A stretch of 64,000 bases of DNA from NCBI GenBank assembly GCA_037039685.1, contig JAWNGF010000010.1, forward strand, positions 496,001 through 560,000, written 5' to 3'. Each line of letters starts with the position of its first letter. The first letter of the stretch is position 1. Made by a program: the position numbers and the translations under genes. Shown here in pieces: positions 1 through 8,990 of this stretch. The notes under the pieces were generated by a model. That model was not told where the DNA came from and ran no database searches. It saw only the letters and a program-made list of their open reading frames with translations. The DNA comes from Ceratobasidium sp. AG-K. Lineage: Eukaryota; Basidiomycota; Agaricomycetes; Cantharellales; Ceratobasidiaceae.

Positions 1-1970
1 ACTTGTCCCATAAATCCTTTGAACCTTTCGACAGATATCATAACCTGTTCAGGCGTTGGGATATCTTCATGGTCTGAGCGTCTTGACAACAGGTCCGGTT
101 TTGATGACAGGATGCCAGGGCGATATATGATGTCAAAGTTATAAGAAGCAAGTAATTGGTGCCATCTTGCGTGTTGGCGGTTGAACGTTCTTACTTCCTT
201 CCAGAACTGTAGGTTCCTATGATCGGTGTAGATGGTGATAGGATCCCTTGTTCCCTCAAGGTACAGCCTCCAGTGTGTTAAAGATTCTATAATTGCCATA
301 AGTTCTTTATCGTGGACGTCGTAGTTGAGCTGAGCCTCGTTGAAAGATTTTGACAGAAAAGCAATAGGGTGCAGGTAGCCATCATCTTGCCTTTGCGACA
401 GGATTGCTCCCATTGCTACTCCACTTGCGTCTGTTTCCAAGAAGAAGGGTTTGTCAGGGTTCGGATGGCGTAGAGTGGGTTCCTTGCTGATTTCCGCTTT
501 TAGGGCTTCAAAAGCTTCCTGCTGATCGTTTCCCCATTCCCATTTGTTTTCCTTTCTTGTCAAGGTTGTCAGGGGTTTTGCCACCCGGCTGAAATTCGGT
601 ACAAATCTTCGGTAAAAGTTTGCGAATCCTAGGAATGCCTGTACTTGCTTGACCGTTCTTGGCTCCTTCCATTCCTTTATTGCCTTTACTTTTTCTTCCT
701 CCATAGATATGCCTGAATCGCTGATTCCAAGTCCAGTATATGTCAATTTGGTGACGAAGAACTCGCATTTTGGAAGCTTTGCAAAAAGATTTTCTTCCAG
801 CAAGATCTTCAGTACTTTTCTGACATCCACAGTATGTTGGCTTCTGTCCTTAGAGAAGACTAGGATGTCATCAATGTATACTATGACGCATACGTCGATA
901 AGATCATGGAAAATGTGATTCATATATCTTTGGAAGATGGCGGGCGCGTTTTTCAATCCGAAAGGCATGACGACATATTCGAACAGTCCTTCTTTTGTTC
1001 TGAAAGCTGTCTTCCATTCGTCGCCTTCCCTAATTCTGATATTGTTGAAACCCATGCGTAGATCAATCTTGGAGAAAATTTTTGCGTCCTTGATTTTATC
1101 CAGGAGGTCTTCCATTAGGGGCATAGGGAATCTGTCGTCCTTTGTAATGGCGTTTACTCCTCTGAGGTCTTGGACGAGTCGTAGTTGGCGAACTGCCCCT
1201 GGATTTTTTGGATCGATAGGTTTTTTGACAAAGAAACAAGGGGATGCAATGGGTGATTTGCTTGGTCGAATTTTCCCCGCCGCGATTTCTTCATCCAGGT
1301 ATTCTCTTAGTGCAATAGATTCTGCTGGAGAGAGGGGGATAGGTCTGGCAGGTTTTGGGAGTTCAGCTCCTTCCTTGAAGTCGATGGCGCAGTCGTATGG
1401 ACAATGATCCGGGATTCTTTTGAATTTCTCTTCACTGAAGACATCAGCAAATTCCTTGAATTCTTCTGGTAGGTCGTCTATTGAGGCCGTTCTTGCTTGG
1501 ATGGGTTCTGGCCGCCATGATATGTGCTTCGTTTTCCAATCGATGACCGGGTTTGCTTCTTCTAACCATTCCAACCCCAGGATAAGCTTAGTTTCCCCAG
1601 TAGGCATAGCGAAGAAGACTTGTTTGAAGGTCCTTCCTTCCACATTTAGTTCTAGCTTAGCTTTAAAACGTATTTGGTGAGAGAGTTCCTTCCCCTGGAT
1701 ACCAATTACTTTTCGCGGAGTGGAGAGTTCCATGAGTGGAATGTTGTTGGATCGAGCCCACGAGATGTCCAAGAAGTTCTTTGATGCTCCAGAATCGATG
1801 AGGGTTGGGATAGGTTCTGTGATTCCGGCAACGTTCGCGTAAACAATGGTAGATTCATTTGTCGCTCTAAAGTACATTGTTTCCGTTGCCGGTTCTTTGG
1901 TCTCTCCACACACAGTTAGAGGGAGACCCCTTCTTTTCCCGAGCTTTCTACGATTGTTGCCTCCCTTCCT
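1..1970 (-). CDS. pol: Ty3/gypsy pol (protease-RT-RNase H), C-terminus off window
   Basis: The minus strand is open without a stop from 1970 to the window edge (about 656 codons). The pol frame is -1 relative to the upstream gag frame and overlaps it by about 55 nt. In order I see a retropepsin motif (LIDSGASKNF, near 1790-1820), RT motifs including VQDLRGVNA and FSKIDLRMGFN, the catalytic YIDD box (near 860-880), and RNase H signatures (FFLETDASGVAMGA and YTDHRNLQFW, near 215-455). Integrase and any chromodomain would lie beyond the left edge. The order protease-RT-RNase H and the sequence style place it in the Tf1/sushi (chromovirus-like) group, often labelled 'Tf2 155 kDa protein' in fungal annotations. 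No disabling mutation is visible in this part. The first residues depend on frameshifting, so there is no ATG of its own. Confidence 0.93.
1899..1940 (-). promoter_or_regulatory. -1 programmed ribosomal frameshift signal at gag-pol junction
   Basis: On the minus strand the heptamer G GGA AAA (1940 to 1934) sits exactly in the gag zero frame (codons GGA, AAA) and matches the X XXY YYZ slippery rule. Slipping -1 gives GGG AAA AGA, which is the pol frame. After a 5-nt spacer, GGTCTC (1928-1923) can pair with GAGACC (1904-1899) to form a 6-bp stem with an 18-nt loop. The gag stop (1918-1916) lies inside that loop. Spacer length and layout match known -1 sites of retroviruses and fungal Ty3-like elements. 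Function is inferred, because the stem is short and could be part of a larger fold. Confidence 0.7.
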
Positions 1971-2896
1971 TTAACGCTAGGTTCCGTCGTTATCCATTCC
2001 TTGGACGGGCATTTGAATGAGCGGTGTCCTTCCTGTCCGCACTTTAGGCAGCGGTTGGTTGCCATCCTTGCTTTGTATACTTCGTCGGGTAGTCGCTTTG
2101 TAGAGGATTGTCCGCTAGCGGTTGGTTGGATTGTCTTCTTCCCTGTGGAGCCCTTGATTTGTTGCAATTTCTGGTCAATAGAGATTGCGATTGAGATCCA
2201 TCGGTCAAGGGACAGCTCTCGCTCCGTTCCGTCCTCGTTAATCAGGGTTAATTCAAATCGAGCTAGTTCGGTTTTTACTTCAGGCTTCAGTCCTTCCTTG
2301 AATTGGTTGATCAGTGCTTCCTGTCCCCAGTTGACGTCGACCAATAAGTAACGGAATTCAGAAGCATAGTTTGCTACCGAATTGTTTTGCTTGCATTTCC
2401 TGATATCGATTTCGGCTTTTGCCTTTTTGTTGGGGTCGCTAAATTGTTCCATGAAGTGTGCTTTGAAACCCTCCCATGAGGCGAGACTTTGGTTAATTTC
2501 TCCTTGGTTAAGCGATCGTAAGAGAACTTGTGCCCAGTGAGTGGCGGCCTTGTTCTCGGATTTGAAGTTTGCTAGGGCTTCGCGGATCCTTTCCTCGTCG
2601 GAAGTGTATTGGTCGCCTAGACGTACAAAATAACTTTCCATTTGCGTGATAAACATCTCAGCGCCTTCTCCTTTCTTTCCGTCAAAGGACTCTGGGCGAG
2701 TCACCTTGGGACGACGTGATCCGCTACCGATGTTTGGGTTCTCGGTTAGTCGTTGGATTCTTAATTCTAATTCGTCGATCCTGGTAGATTCCGCATCTGG
2801 ATGCGGTGGAGAATTTGATCGCCTGGAAGGGATCCCGTGTAGGGATGCTTCGTCCATCTCTTCTCGCATATTGTTGATGGTTTCTTGAACTTCCAT
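1916..2896 (-). CDS. gag: Ty3/gypsy Gag, capsid and zinc-knuckle part
   Basis: A 326-residue reading frame. The N-terminal third is charged and helical. A retrotransposon-gag core runs from about residue 60 to 220 (ESFDGKKGEGAEMFITQMES, HWAQVLL, YASEFRYLL, LINQFKEGLKPEVKTEL). A CCHC zinc knuckle lies near the C-terminus (CLKCGQEGHRSFKC, C-x2-C-x4-H-x4-C). It ends at a TAA (1918-1916) just after a slippery heptamer that leads into pol. Its start is uncertain: the same frame continues upstream across one TGA into another long Gag-like segment, so this piece is probably the C-terminal half of one Gag. Gag forms the virus-like particle and binds element RNA. Confidence 0.85.
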   Translation of the reverse strand: MEVQETINNMREEMDEASLHGIPSRRSNSPPHPDAESTRIDELELRIQRLTENPNIGSGSRRPKVTRPESFDGKKGEGAEMFITQMESYFVRLGDQYTSDEERIREALANFKSENKAATHWAQVLLRSLNQGEINQSLASWEGFKAHFMEQFSDPNKKAKAEIDIRKCKQNNSVANYASEFRYLLVDVNWGQEALINQFKEGLKPEVKTELARFELTLINEDGTERELSLDRWISIAISIDQKLQQIKGSTGKKTIQPTASGQSSTKRLPDEVYKARMATNRCLKCGQEGHRSFKCPSKEWITTEPSVKGREATIVESSGKEGVSL

Positions 2897-2926
2897 GATT
2901 TTGGTAGTGAAGGAGGCTCCTTCCTG

Positions 2927-3910
2927 TCATAAGGATTCTAGTCCTTGTGTTACTGCCTCGTTCCACTCGAGTTGTCCTTGCCTGGTGGTGTTGAGTTCTT
3001 CACCTACATTGTTCACTAGTCCTTGGGTGTTGGTAACCTCATTTCGAAGACGGGTTACGTCTTGACCGACTAGGAAGGAATTGTGTTCACCGTTTCTTGC
3101 GGCAGTTAGGATGTCTGTCAGGGTACCTTGTAGGTTGTTAATGGAGTTGTTAAAGATTTGTTGGTTGTTTGCGAGGATTTGTGTGGCTTGTTCTAGGCCA
3201 CTATGCCTCCGGTCCATAGCGACCCTCATTCCATCTATGACCCTAATGGTAGCGTTGTGTCTTCCTTCCAGGAGGTCGTTTAAATCGTCTAGATTGCTAA
3301 TTACAGTATTGTTGCTGGAGCTGGAACTTGAGCTTCCTGGACCAGCGGTCCTTTGTTGTACCTGGGCCGATTGCCCGGAGTAACCTTGTGGGATATAGGG
3401 TGGTGCCGGAATTACTGGTGTAACCGGTTGAGAGGCTATTGGAATTGCTCCTACATTGGTGATGGTTCCTCCGATTTGAGGGATTGTGGGAACGTTGGGA
3501 ATATGTGGTGTAGGAGGAGGTCTAATGGGAACAAGCGACACGCCCCCATGAGCTTCGGGTTGGGGAGAGAAGAACTGTCTCCTAGATCCTAGTGGCCACA
3601 ATGGGCGTGATGGCCCTGGACTTCCAGTTGAGATGCGGATTACAGCTGGAGTGGGGTCATTTGTAAGATCCCCTGGTTCTCTACCCGTGATAGTGGGATC
3701 TTCTTCTTGTACCATTGTTATGTCGGTATTGCCGAAAGCTCCCGGCATTGATGTTTGACTTTGGGAACGTGATCGGACTGGTCCTCCCGCTTGAGCTTGT
3801 GCGATATCTTGTTCGTTTAGTGATCCTGTGGGCCTTGCTGCCCGACTGGGTCCTCTTCTTGCTGATATGGTGGATGAGGGGCATGACCCTCCGTCCTCTT
3901 GAATAGACAT
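2927..3910 (-). CDS. gag: Ty3/gypsy Gag N-terminal extension, ends at in-frame TGA
   Basis: A 327-residue frame starting at ATG 3910-3908, only 31 nt after the 5' LTR, so this is the first ORF of the element. It is low-complexity: Arg/Ser/Pro-rich for about 190 residues, then a Ser run, then an Asn/Gln-rich helical stretch with heptad character (about residues 200-325). It ends at TGA (2929-2927). The downstream capsid segment is in the same frame with only 10 sense codons between the stop and its ATG. The natural reading is one Gag of roughly 660 residues interrupted by a single stop, either a mutation, a leaky stop (context TGA-C) or a sequence error. Confidence 0.7.
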   Translation of the reverse strand: MSIQEDGGSCPSSTISARRGPSRAARPTGSLNEQDIAQAQAGGPVRSRSQSQTSMPGAFGNTDITMVQEEDPTITGREPGDLTNDPTPAVIRISTGSPGPSRPLWPLGSRRQFFSPQPEAHGGVSLVPIRPPPTPHIPNVPTIPQIGGTITNVGAIPIASQPVTPVIPAPPYIPQGYSGQSAQVQQRTAGPGSSSSSSSNNTVISNLDDLNDLLEGRHNATIRVIDGMRVAMDRRHSGLEQATQILANNQQIFNNSINNLQGTLTDILTAARNGEHNSFLVGQDVTRLRNEVTNTQGLVNNVGEELNTTRQGQLEWNEAVTQGLESL

Positions 3911-3927
3911 ATTTGTATGTTTTGTTA

Positions 3928-3939
3928 AGCTTGTTTTGT
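3928..3939 (-). promoter_or_regulatory. self-primer binding site (Tf1-type)
   Basis: The minus strand reads ACAAAACAAGCT two bases after the 5' LTR end. This is the exact reverse complement of AGCTTGTTTTGT at 4114-4103 inside the LTR, which lies about 26-33 nt downstream of a TATA element and so near the expected RNA 5' end. In Tf1 and related sushi-type elements the transcript 5' end folds back onto such a site and primes reverse transcription instead of a tRNA. No TGG-starting tRNA-type primer site is seen here. Confidence 0.7.
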
Positions 3940-3941
3940 AA

Positions 3942-4385
3942 TGTTGTAAGCTTCTTCTTGGTGGCTATGAGACAAGCCGCGATGGAGAGTGGACGGCACT
4001 AAGACCTAAGTGACCTCTTGAACCGCAACACACTTAAGCGTCTGTAGGCTCTTGAGGGTAGGGGTGGTTCTAAGTGTCACTCAGAGGGGATGTTTTGACG
4101 AGACAAAACAAGCTGGGGTTGCCAGGCTTGTTGGTCCTCTATATATAAACAAGAAAAGGCCGAGTCATACAAGGCGCAGCCTCATGAGTCAAACAGTCTA
4201 CCAGTCAGGAGTGTCCATGTGAGTCATGCTGTATGAACAGACATGACTCGTACAAAGCACAGCCGCATTACACAATGTAACAGGATAACCACAAGAAGGT
4301 GGCAACGCGGCGAAAGGAAACGGGAAACATAACACAAAGAGGGAGACAGGCGGGCAAGTCCAATGGAGTGAGCTAGCTCACGACA
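3942..4385 (-). repeat. 5' LTR of the Ty3/gypsy element (family A)
   Basis: A 444-bp segment. In element orientation it begins TGTCGTGAGC and ends GCTTACAACA (TG...CA). It is repeated in the same orientation at 6469-6925. It directly precedes the primer site and gag on the minus strand, so it is the 5' LTR. It contains a TATA run (4140-4147). The partner 3' LTR is outside the window, so age and target duplication cannot be judged. Confidence 0.85.
4103..4147 (-). promoter_or_regulatory. LTR promoter: TATA and predicted RNA start
   Basis: The minus strand has TATATATA (4147-4140), followed by AGCTTGTTTTGT beginning at 4114. The spacing fits RNA polymerase II initiation, and that 12-mer is complementary to the primer site at 3928-3939. 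Both motifs are conserved in the solo LTR at 6469-6925 (12-mer at 6629-6640). Confidence 0.6.
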
Positions 4386-4397
4386 AAGGGGGGGTAG

Positions 4398-4842
4398 TGT
4401 CACAACCTTTTCTCCTTCTTTGTGTTTTGCTCTGTTTGTCTTGTGTTTGGTCTTGTTCTGCTTGCCTTGGCGCATATAGTCACCCTTTTGTAAGCCATGA
4501 CCGCAGGACATGCCTGCCTGGCCTGTTCCTTTGTCTCCTAGGACTCCATGGACTTATCCCATTTCCTTTGTTCTCTCTGCGCTTTCCTTGGACTCTTGCC
4601 TTTTCTTCTTTTGTCTCCCTTTGTTGCCTCCTATCTATTGTACATAGCCTCTCTAGATAGTATATATACCAGCAACACAAGTCTTGTCCCCACAAGACTT
4701 GTTCTCTTGTCATTTTCCCCATCACTCATTGCGTGACTCACTTAGGCCTTAGTGCCACACATTTGACCTTTGGCGTCATCCCAACCCCCATCCTCACAGT
4801 CCTTGGAGCCTTGGCCTCCAAGGTTTGGTCAGGGTTGTGACA
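4398..4842 (-). repeat. LTR of a second gypsy-like family (family B)
   Basis: A 445-bp unit bounded by TGTCACAACC and GGTTGTGACA. It is an inverted relative of the clean solo LTR at 7010-7455 (shared motifs around AAGTCTTG, GTATATATAC and TGAGTCATGCG). The flanks (GGTAG and GGGAT) do not form a target duplication, so it is a rearranged or nested copy. It sits 12 bp from the family A LTR and cuts off the end of the Tc1-like transposase to its right. Confidence 0.75.
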
Positions 4843-4845
4843 GGG

Positions 4846-5753
4846 ATGTTGTCAACATGGTTTTTGAGTAGAAGCCAGACTGGCTTGACTGGGTTCAGAT
4901 TGGGTGAACGTGCAGGATGAGCTAAGCACTGGATACCTGCTGCTTTGCAAGCACTGTTGGGGGCCTTTCCTTTATGTGCAGGGGCTCAATCTTCAATGAC
5001 AAGGATTTCTTGGCCTCTCTCCTGCTTCGTGGTGGCTACAGCCTCTTTCAGAGGGCCTGAGACGATTTGAGCTGCATAGGCTGCTCCATTAAATCCTCCC
5101 CCTGGACCACCCCCCCTTGTTTTTTTTTGGTTTGGGTTCAATTTGTAGCCAAACAATAGGCCCTTTCCATCCATTTGCCACACATCCCCACAGCATCAGT
5201 GTTTTTTGGCCACTCCAGAAGGTGGGGACAATGCATGCCTATGAATTCTCCTCTCCCACATGGCGGGTTACATGCTGACATCCTGGACAGTACCCAATCT
5301 CCATCTGCACCTCATCTGTCCACACCACCGGAGGCAATTCTTGGCTTGTTCCTCAGTTAGATTTGGCTTGCGGCGTGCAACACGGCAGTAGAACCCTGCA
5401 TTATTTGCAACCTGGCCAACTTGACATGATGTTACACTTGATAGGTTATTGGCAACAGCATGAAAAGGCTTCACACAATCAGGCTTGACTGCATGGATGA
5501 TGGCACGCCCAGTCCTATCAGAAATTGCACGTGGACGGCCAGAGCAGGGGAGGGTCTTTGTGGTATGGTGGTTTTCAGCATGCTGGAGAGTCCAAGTGAT
5601 GGTGCTGATCAAGATCCCACCTAATTGCTCTGCAATTTTGCAATGGCACTTCTTGGCTTCATGAAGTGCAATTATAGCACCATGTTTGGCCTGCAAGAGT
5701 TTGGGAGCCTGAGGGGAGGACATGGCAAGGGGGAAGGTGATAGATCCGATCAT
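4846..5753 (-). pseudogene. Tc1/mariner-like transposase, decayed
   Basis: On the minus strand, an N-terminal helix-turn-helix-like segment (residues about 10-100 of the frame starting at 5723) is followed in shifting frames by the first catalytic Asp region (VVWTDEVQMEIG near 5290-5330), then RHVGEEN, LMLWGCVANGWKGPIVWL, and the second Asp region (ILVIED, followed by a stop where Gly is expected, then APAHK). The last block reads SPNLNPVKPVWLLLK, where the usual catalytic Glu of NPIEPVW is replaced by Lys. There are at least two frameshifts and two stops. Homology stops at 4843, exactly at the family B LTR. It is inactive. Confidence 0.85.
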
Positions 5754-6468
5754 GGGATTTCAGTCCACTTGATTTTGTTCCAGTACTTTCCAGTAGGCCA
5801 AGTACAAAGATATTAATATGATTATTGATTTAATTACACACTAGTGGAATCTGATTGATACATGCAGATGGTTCAAAAGAAAAGTCTGAAGGGTCTGTAG
5901 GAGAAGTGCATTGCAGGCCAAGTCCGGGGGTAACATATGGGGAATCCGCAGGGAAGTCCAGGAAAGTCCAAAAGAAATTCCAGGAGAGGCTGGTCATATC
6001 TACACAAAATGAAATAAAAAATCAGGAGCATCCATGAGAATCCAGGGTAAAGTGCGGTTGGTCCAGGAGGTTGTTGTGGATCATCTGGGGGGAGTGAATA
6101 CATACAAATAAACCTATGTGAATATAAGGGAAAAGGCTAGAATTGAAGGGAATTCAGTGTGCACATGATAAAACTTGGGAAATCAAACATACCAAACAGC
6201 GGATAGGAAACAGAATGGGCTTGGGGACAACGCAATTGAGGGGCTTCAAGCAAGACTGGTCAAGCTATTAGAGGCAGACAGTTGTGGTATTGGTACAGAC
6301 CTTGGTCTAAACAAACTTAGTATTGATCAAAGGCAAGCAATACACGCTTACCTGGAAGTCTAAGTGTGTTGTTGTAACCTTGACAGCTTTGGGGCCCTTG
6401 CATTGCAGCTTCTCCTCAAGACCAGCACCTGAAACATTGGGGGGCCTTGGAAGCATGCAGTGCTTTTT
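5754..6468. other. non-coding stretch, probably old transposon remains
   Basis: I find no supported gene. 5760-5810 may be the outer end of the Tc1-like element, but I see no matching inverted repeat on the other side, where the element is truncated. The rest is AT-moderate sequence with short repeated words (CCAGGAAAGTCC/ATTCCAGGAGAGG near 5960-5990). Confidence 0.4.
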
Positions 6469-6925
6469 TGTCGTATGCTTCTTCTTGGTGACTATGAGAC
6501 AAGCCGCAATGGAGAGTGGACGGCACTAAGACCTAAGCGACCTCTTGAACCACAACACACTTAAGTGTCTGTAGGCTCTTGAGGGTAGGGGTGGTTCAAA
6601 GTGTCACTCAAAAGGGATGTTTGACAAGACAAAACAAGCTGGGGTTTACCAGGCTTGTTAGTCCTCTATATATATTCAAGAAGAGGGCAAGTCATACAAG
6701 GTGCAGCCACATGAGTCAAAGCAGTCTACCAATCTGGAGTGTCCATGTGAGTCATGCTGTATGAACAGACATGACTCATGCAAAGCACAGCCGCGTTACA
6801 CAATGTAACAGGAAAACCACAAGGAGGTGGCAATGCGGCGGGAAAAGAGAAACAAAACATAACACACAGTCACGAGACAGGGCGAGACGCAATTGAGTCC
6901 AATGGAGTGAGCAAGGCTCACAACA
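6469..6925 (-). repeat. solo LTR, family A, with TTTTT target duplication
   Basis: A 457-bp copy of the LTR at 3942-4385 in the same orientation (element orientation TGTTGTGAGC ... GCATACGACA). It is flanked on both sides by TTTTT (6464-6468 and 6926-6930), a 5-bp target duplication. No internal retrotransposon sequence is attached, so it arose by LTR-LTR recombination. It differs from the 5' LTR by scattered substitutions and small indels. Confidence 0.88.
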
Positions 6926-7009
6926 TTTTTGGTAGTGCCGTCAGAGTTTGTAATGAAGATGGCACTGTTATCTTTGACAAATTCCACTGTCGCTAGTCCC
7001 GATCATGAT

Positions 7010-7455
7010 TGTCACAACCCTGACCAAACCCTGGAGGCCAAGACTCCACAGGTGGTGAGGATAGGGGTTGGGACAACAACAAAGGTCAAATGTACGGCAC
7101 TAAGGCCTAAGTGAGTCATGCGACAGGTGATTGGGGAAAACAACAAGAGAACAAGTCTTGTGGGAGCAAGACTTGTGTCACTGGTATATATACTATCTAC
7201 TGTGGCTATGTACAATAGAGAGCAGGCAACAAAGGGAATGCAAACAAGAAAAAGCAAGAGTCCAAGAGAAGCAAGGACAAGACAAAGGAAACAAGGTAAG
7301 TCCATGGACCCCAAGGAGACAAGGGAACAGGCCAGGCAGGCATGTCCCGTGGTCATGGCTTACATAGAGGCAACTATATGCGCCAAGGCAAGAAGAACAA
7401 GACCAAACACAAGGCAACAAAGCAACAGAGAGAAAAACAAGACAAGCTTGTGACA
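7010..7455 (+). repeat. solo LTR, family B, with ATGAT target duplication
   Basis: A 446-bp unit starting TGTCACAACC and ending GCTTGTGACA, flanked on both sides by ATGAT (7005-7009 and 7456-7460). It carries a TATA run (GTATATATACTA near 7183-7195). It is the reverse-orientation relative of 4398-4842. Confidence 0.9.
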
Positions 7456-8870
7456 ATGATCAGCCACAAGATTGGGATGAATCTCAATTGAACTTACTGC
7501 TGTTTGCCACATGTATGAAAGTGCCATGAGACTGGTTATTGGTGACAGACTTTGATGTGGCACCAGGATGGGAGGGATTAGCCAACAGCATAATAAATGT
7601 GTTGTTATTAAGAGAAAAGCATAAACAAGTGCATTGGAGTGTGTCAAACCACTAGATAATATGTAAGAGAGGTTTGTACCTACCTGGAATGAGAATAAAA
7701 TTGAGAATGGGGATTAGGCAAGGAAGAGCAAAATGAATGCTGTATGGGCAGATGGTTGTTTGGGGTAAGCAAGAAAAACCAGATATTTGGATTGAGAAGA
7801 AAAACTTAACTTGAGTCAATTAATGCGCCCAAGTGGCCTCAGGAGGTTGACTGGTGATCAACTGGAGAGGGGGGGCGTTCAGGCAGAAGGGGAATGCATG
7901 CATGGCAGTGGGCTGAACATATAGACTTGGCGGCACTTAAGTGGCAGTCCGCCACAAGTCAGAATTTTGCCAGTGCCTGCACCTGCTCTGCCTCACCAAT
8001 GGGCAAACAATGAGTCTGCTGTGATTGCAATGACTGCAACTCTAACAAGCTGGTGACCACCAAAACACAAAAGCGTCACCTCCAAGGAAATTAGCATGAA
8101 AATGACATAATTATGCAGAATGCTTAGCAGGGGTATGGCAAACAATCCACTTTACAAATAATTGATTCTGCTAACTCACAGTGCTACATTGAAAGTCTTT
8201 ATCAACATGTATCTAGTGGGGCATCACTCAACTCATGCCATAGATTATTAACTATTCCACCTAATACTGCCATCAACCCCAATGACCAATCTCAAGCTCT
8301 TTTGCTTGTGTTGATTCTGGAGGCTTGAACCAAAGCCAACTGATCATATAGGTATATGGTAGTTTCATATGAAGGTGAACTTACAAGCAGCAAGGTCATT
8401 GACTTGATGTGGATACATAAAATGTGCTATCAGACATGTTTGTGATGGAAAGAATTGGTAGATAATCAATTGGGGCCTTGGCGCTGGGTAAATTCAAGGT
8501 GCAGTAGTTTTTGACTTACTTGGTTGTGTCACGTGACCCAGTTGGCTAATACAACACTTTCTAGGACTATAAACCATGTAATTATAACCATGGGTGCTAA
8601 TACAATTATCTACACTCCACTCAACAATGCCCCTCAAAACTTCCGGACAATCCAGGAGTGGCCGACTAACCACCAATGACCCGTCCAAGGGTAATGATCA
8701 CATCCAGAAGTAAGTTTGGCAATCTGGAGGTATGTCGGGTTGTCTGGAGGTCTGGATCTGGAATCCGGAAGTCTGCCAAAAGACATTGGCGGGACTTCCC
8801 TCCGGATTTTTTGGCCATCCGGGGGTCGGGTCCAGACGATCCAAAAGTTTGGGGTCCACAGTGTAACCAT
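7456..8870. other. non-coding stretch without recognisable gene
   Basis: Short frames only, none with recognisable domain or splice pattern. 8635-8860 is full of degenerate repeats of the type TCCGGAAGT/TCTGGAGGT on both strands. Likely degraded transposon or intergenic DNA. Confidence 0.4.
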
Positions 8871-8914
8871 TGAACAAGGATGGTGTAAGAGAGAATGGTG
8901 AGTCCTTGCAATGG

Positions 8915-8990
8915 TAACGCCATAATTGAACCACTAACCAGCCCGTCCGAGTCCTTCACTGGCCTGCGCCCAAACCAACACTGGGCCACC
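8915..8990 (-). ncRNA. tRNA-like Pol III box motif (degenerate), copy 1
   Basis: On the minus strand, a box A-like TGGCCCAGTG (from 8989) and a box B-like GGTTCAATT (from 8932) are spaced as in tRNA genes. The better-preserved counterpart is in duplication copy 2 (18444-18503). It does not fold into a credible tRNA by eye, so it is more likely a tRNA-derived SINE head than a tRNA gene. Confidence 0.25.

Noticed and set aside
649..1680. Plus-strand frames of 86-156 codons across the left edge
   Set aside because: They are antisense to the continuous pol frame, which carries clear protease, RT and RNase H motifs.
3942..6925. Possibility that 3942-4385 and 6469-6925 are the two LTRs of one element
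   Set aside because: No internal retrotransposon sequence lies between them. The coding part is left of 3942, and 6469-6925 has its own TTTTT duplication.
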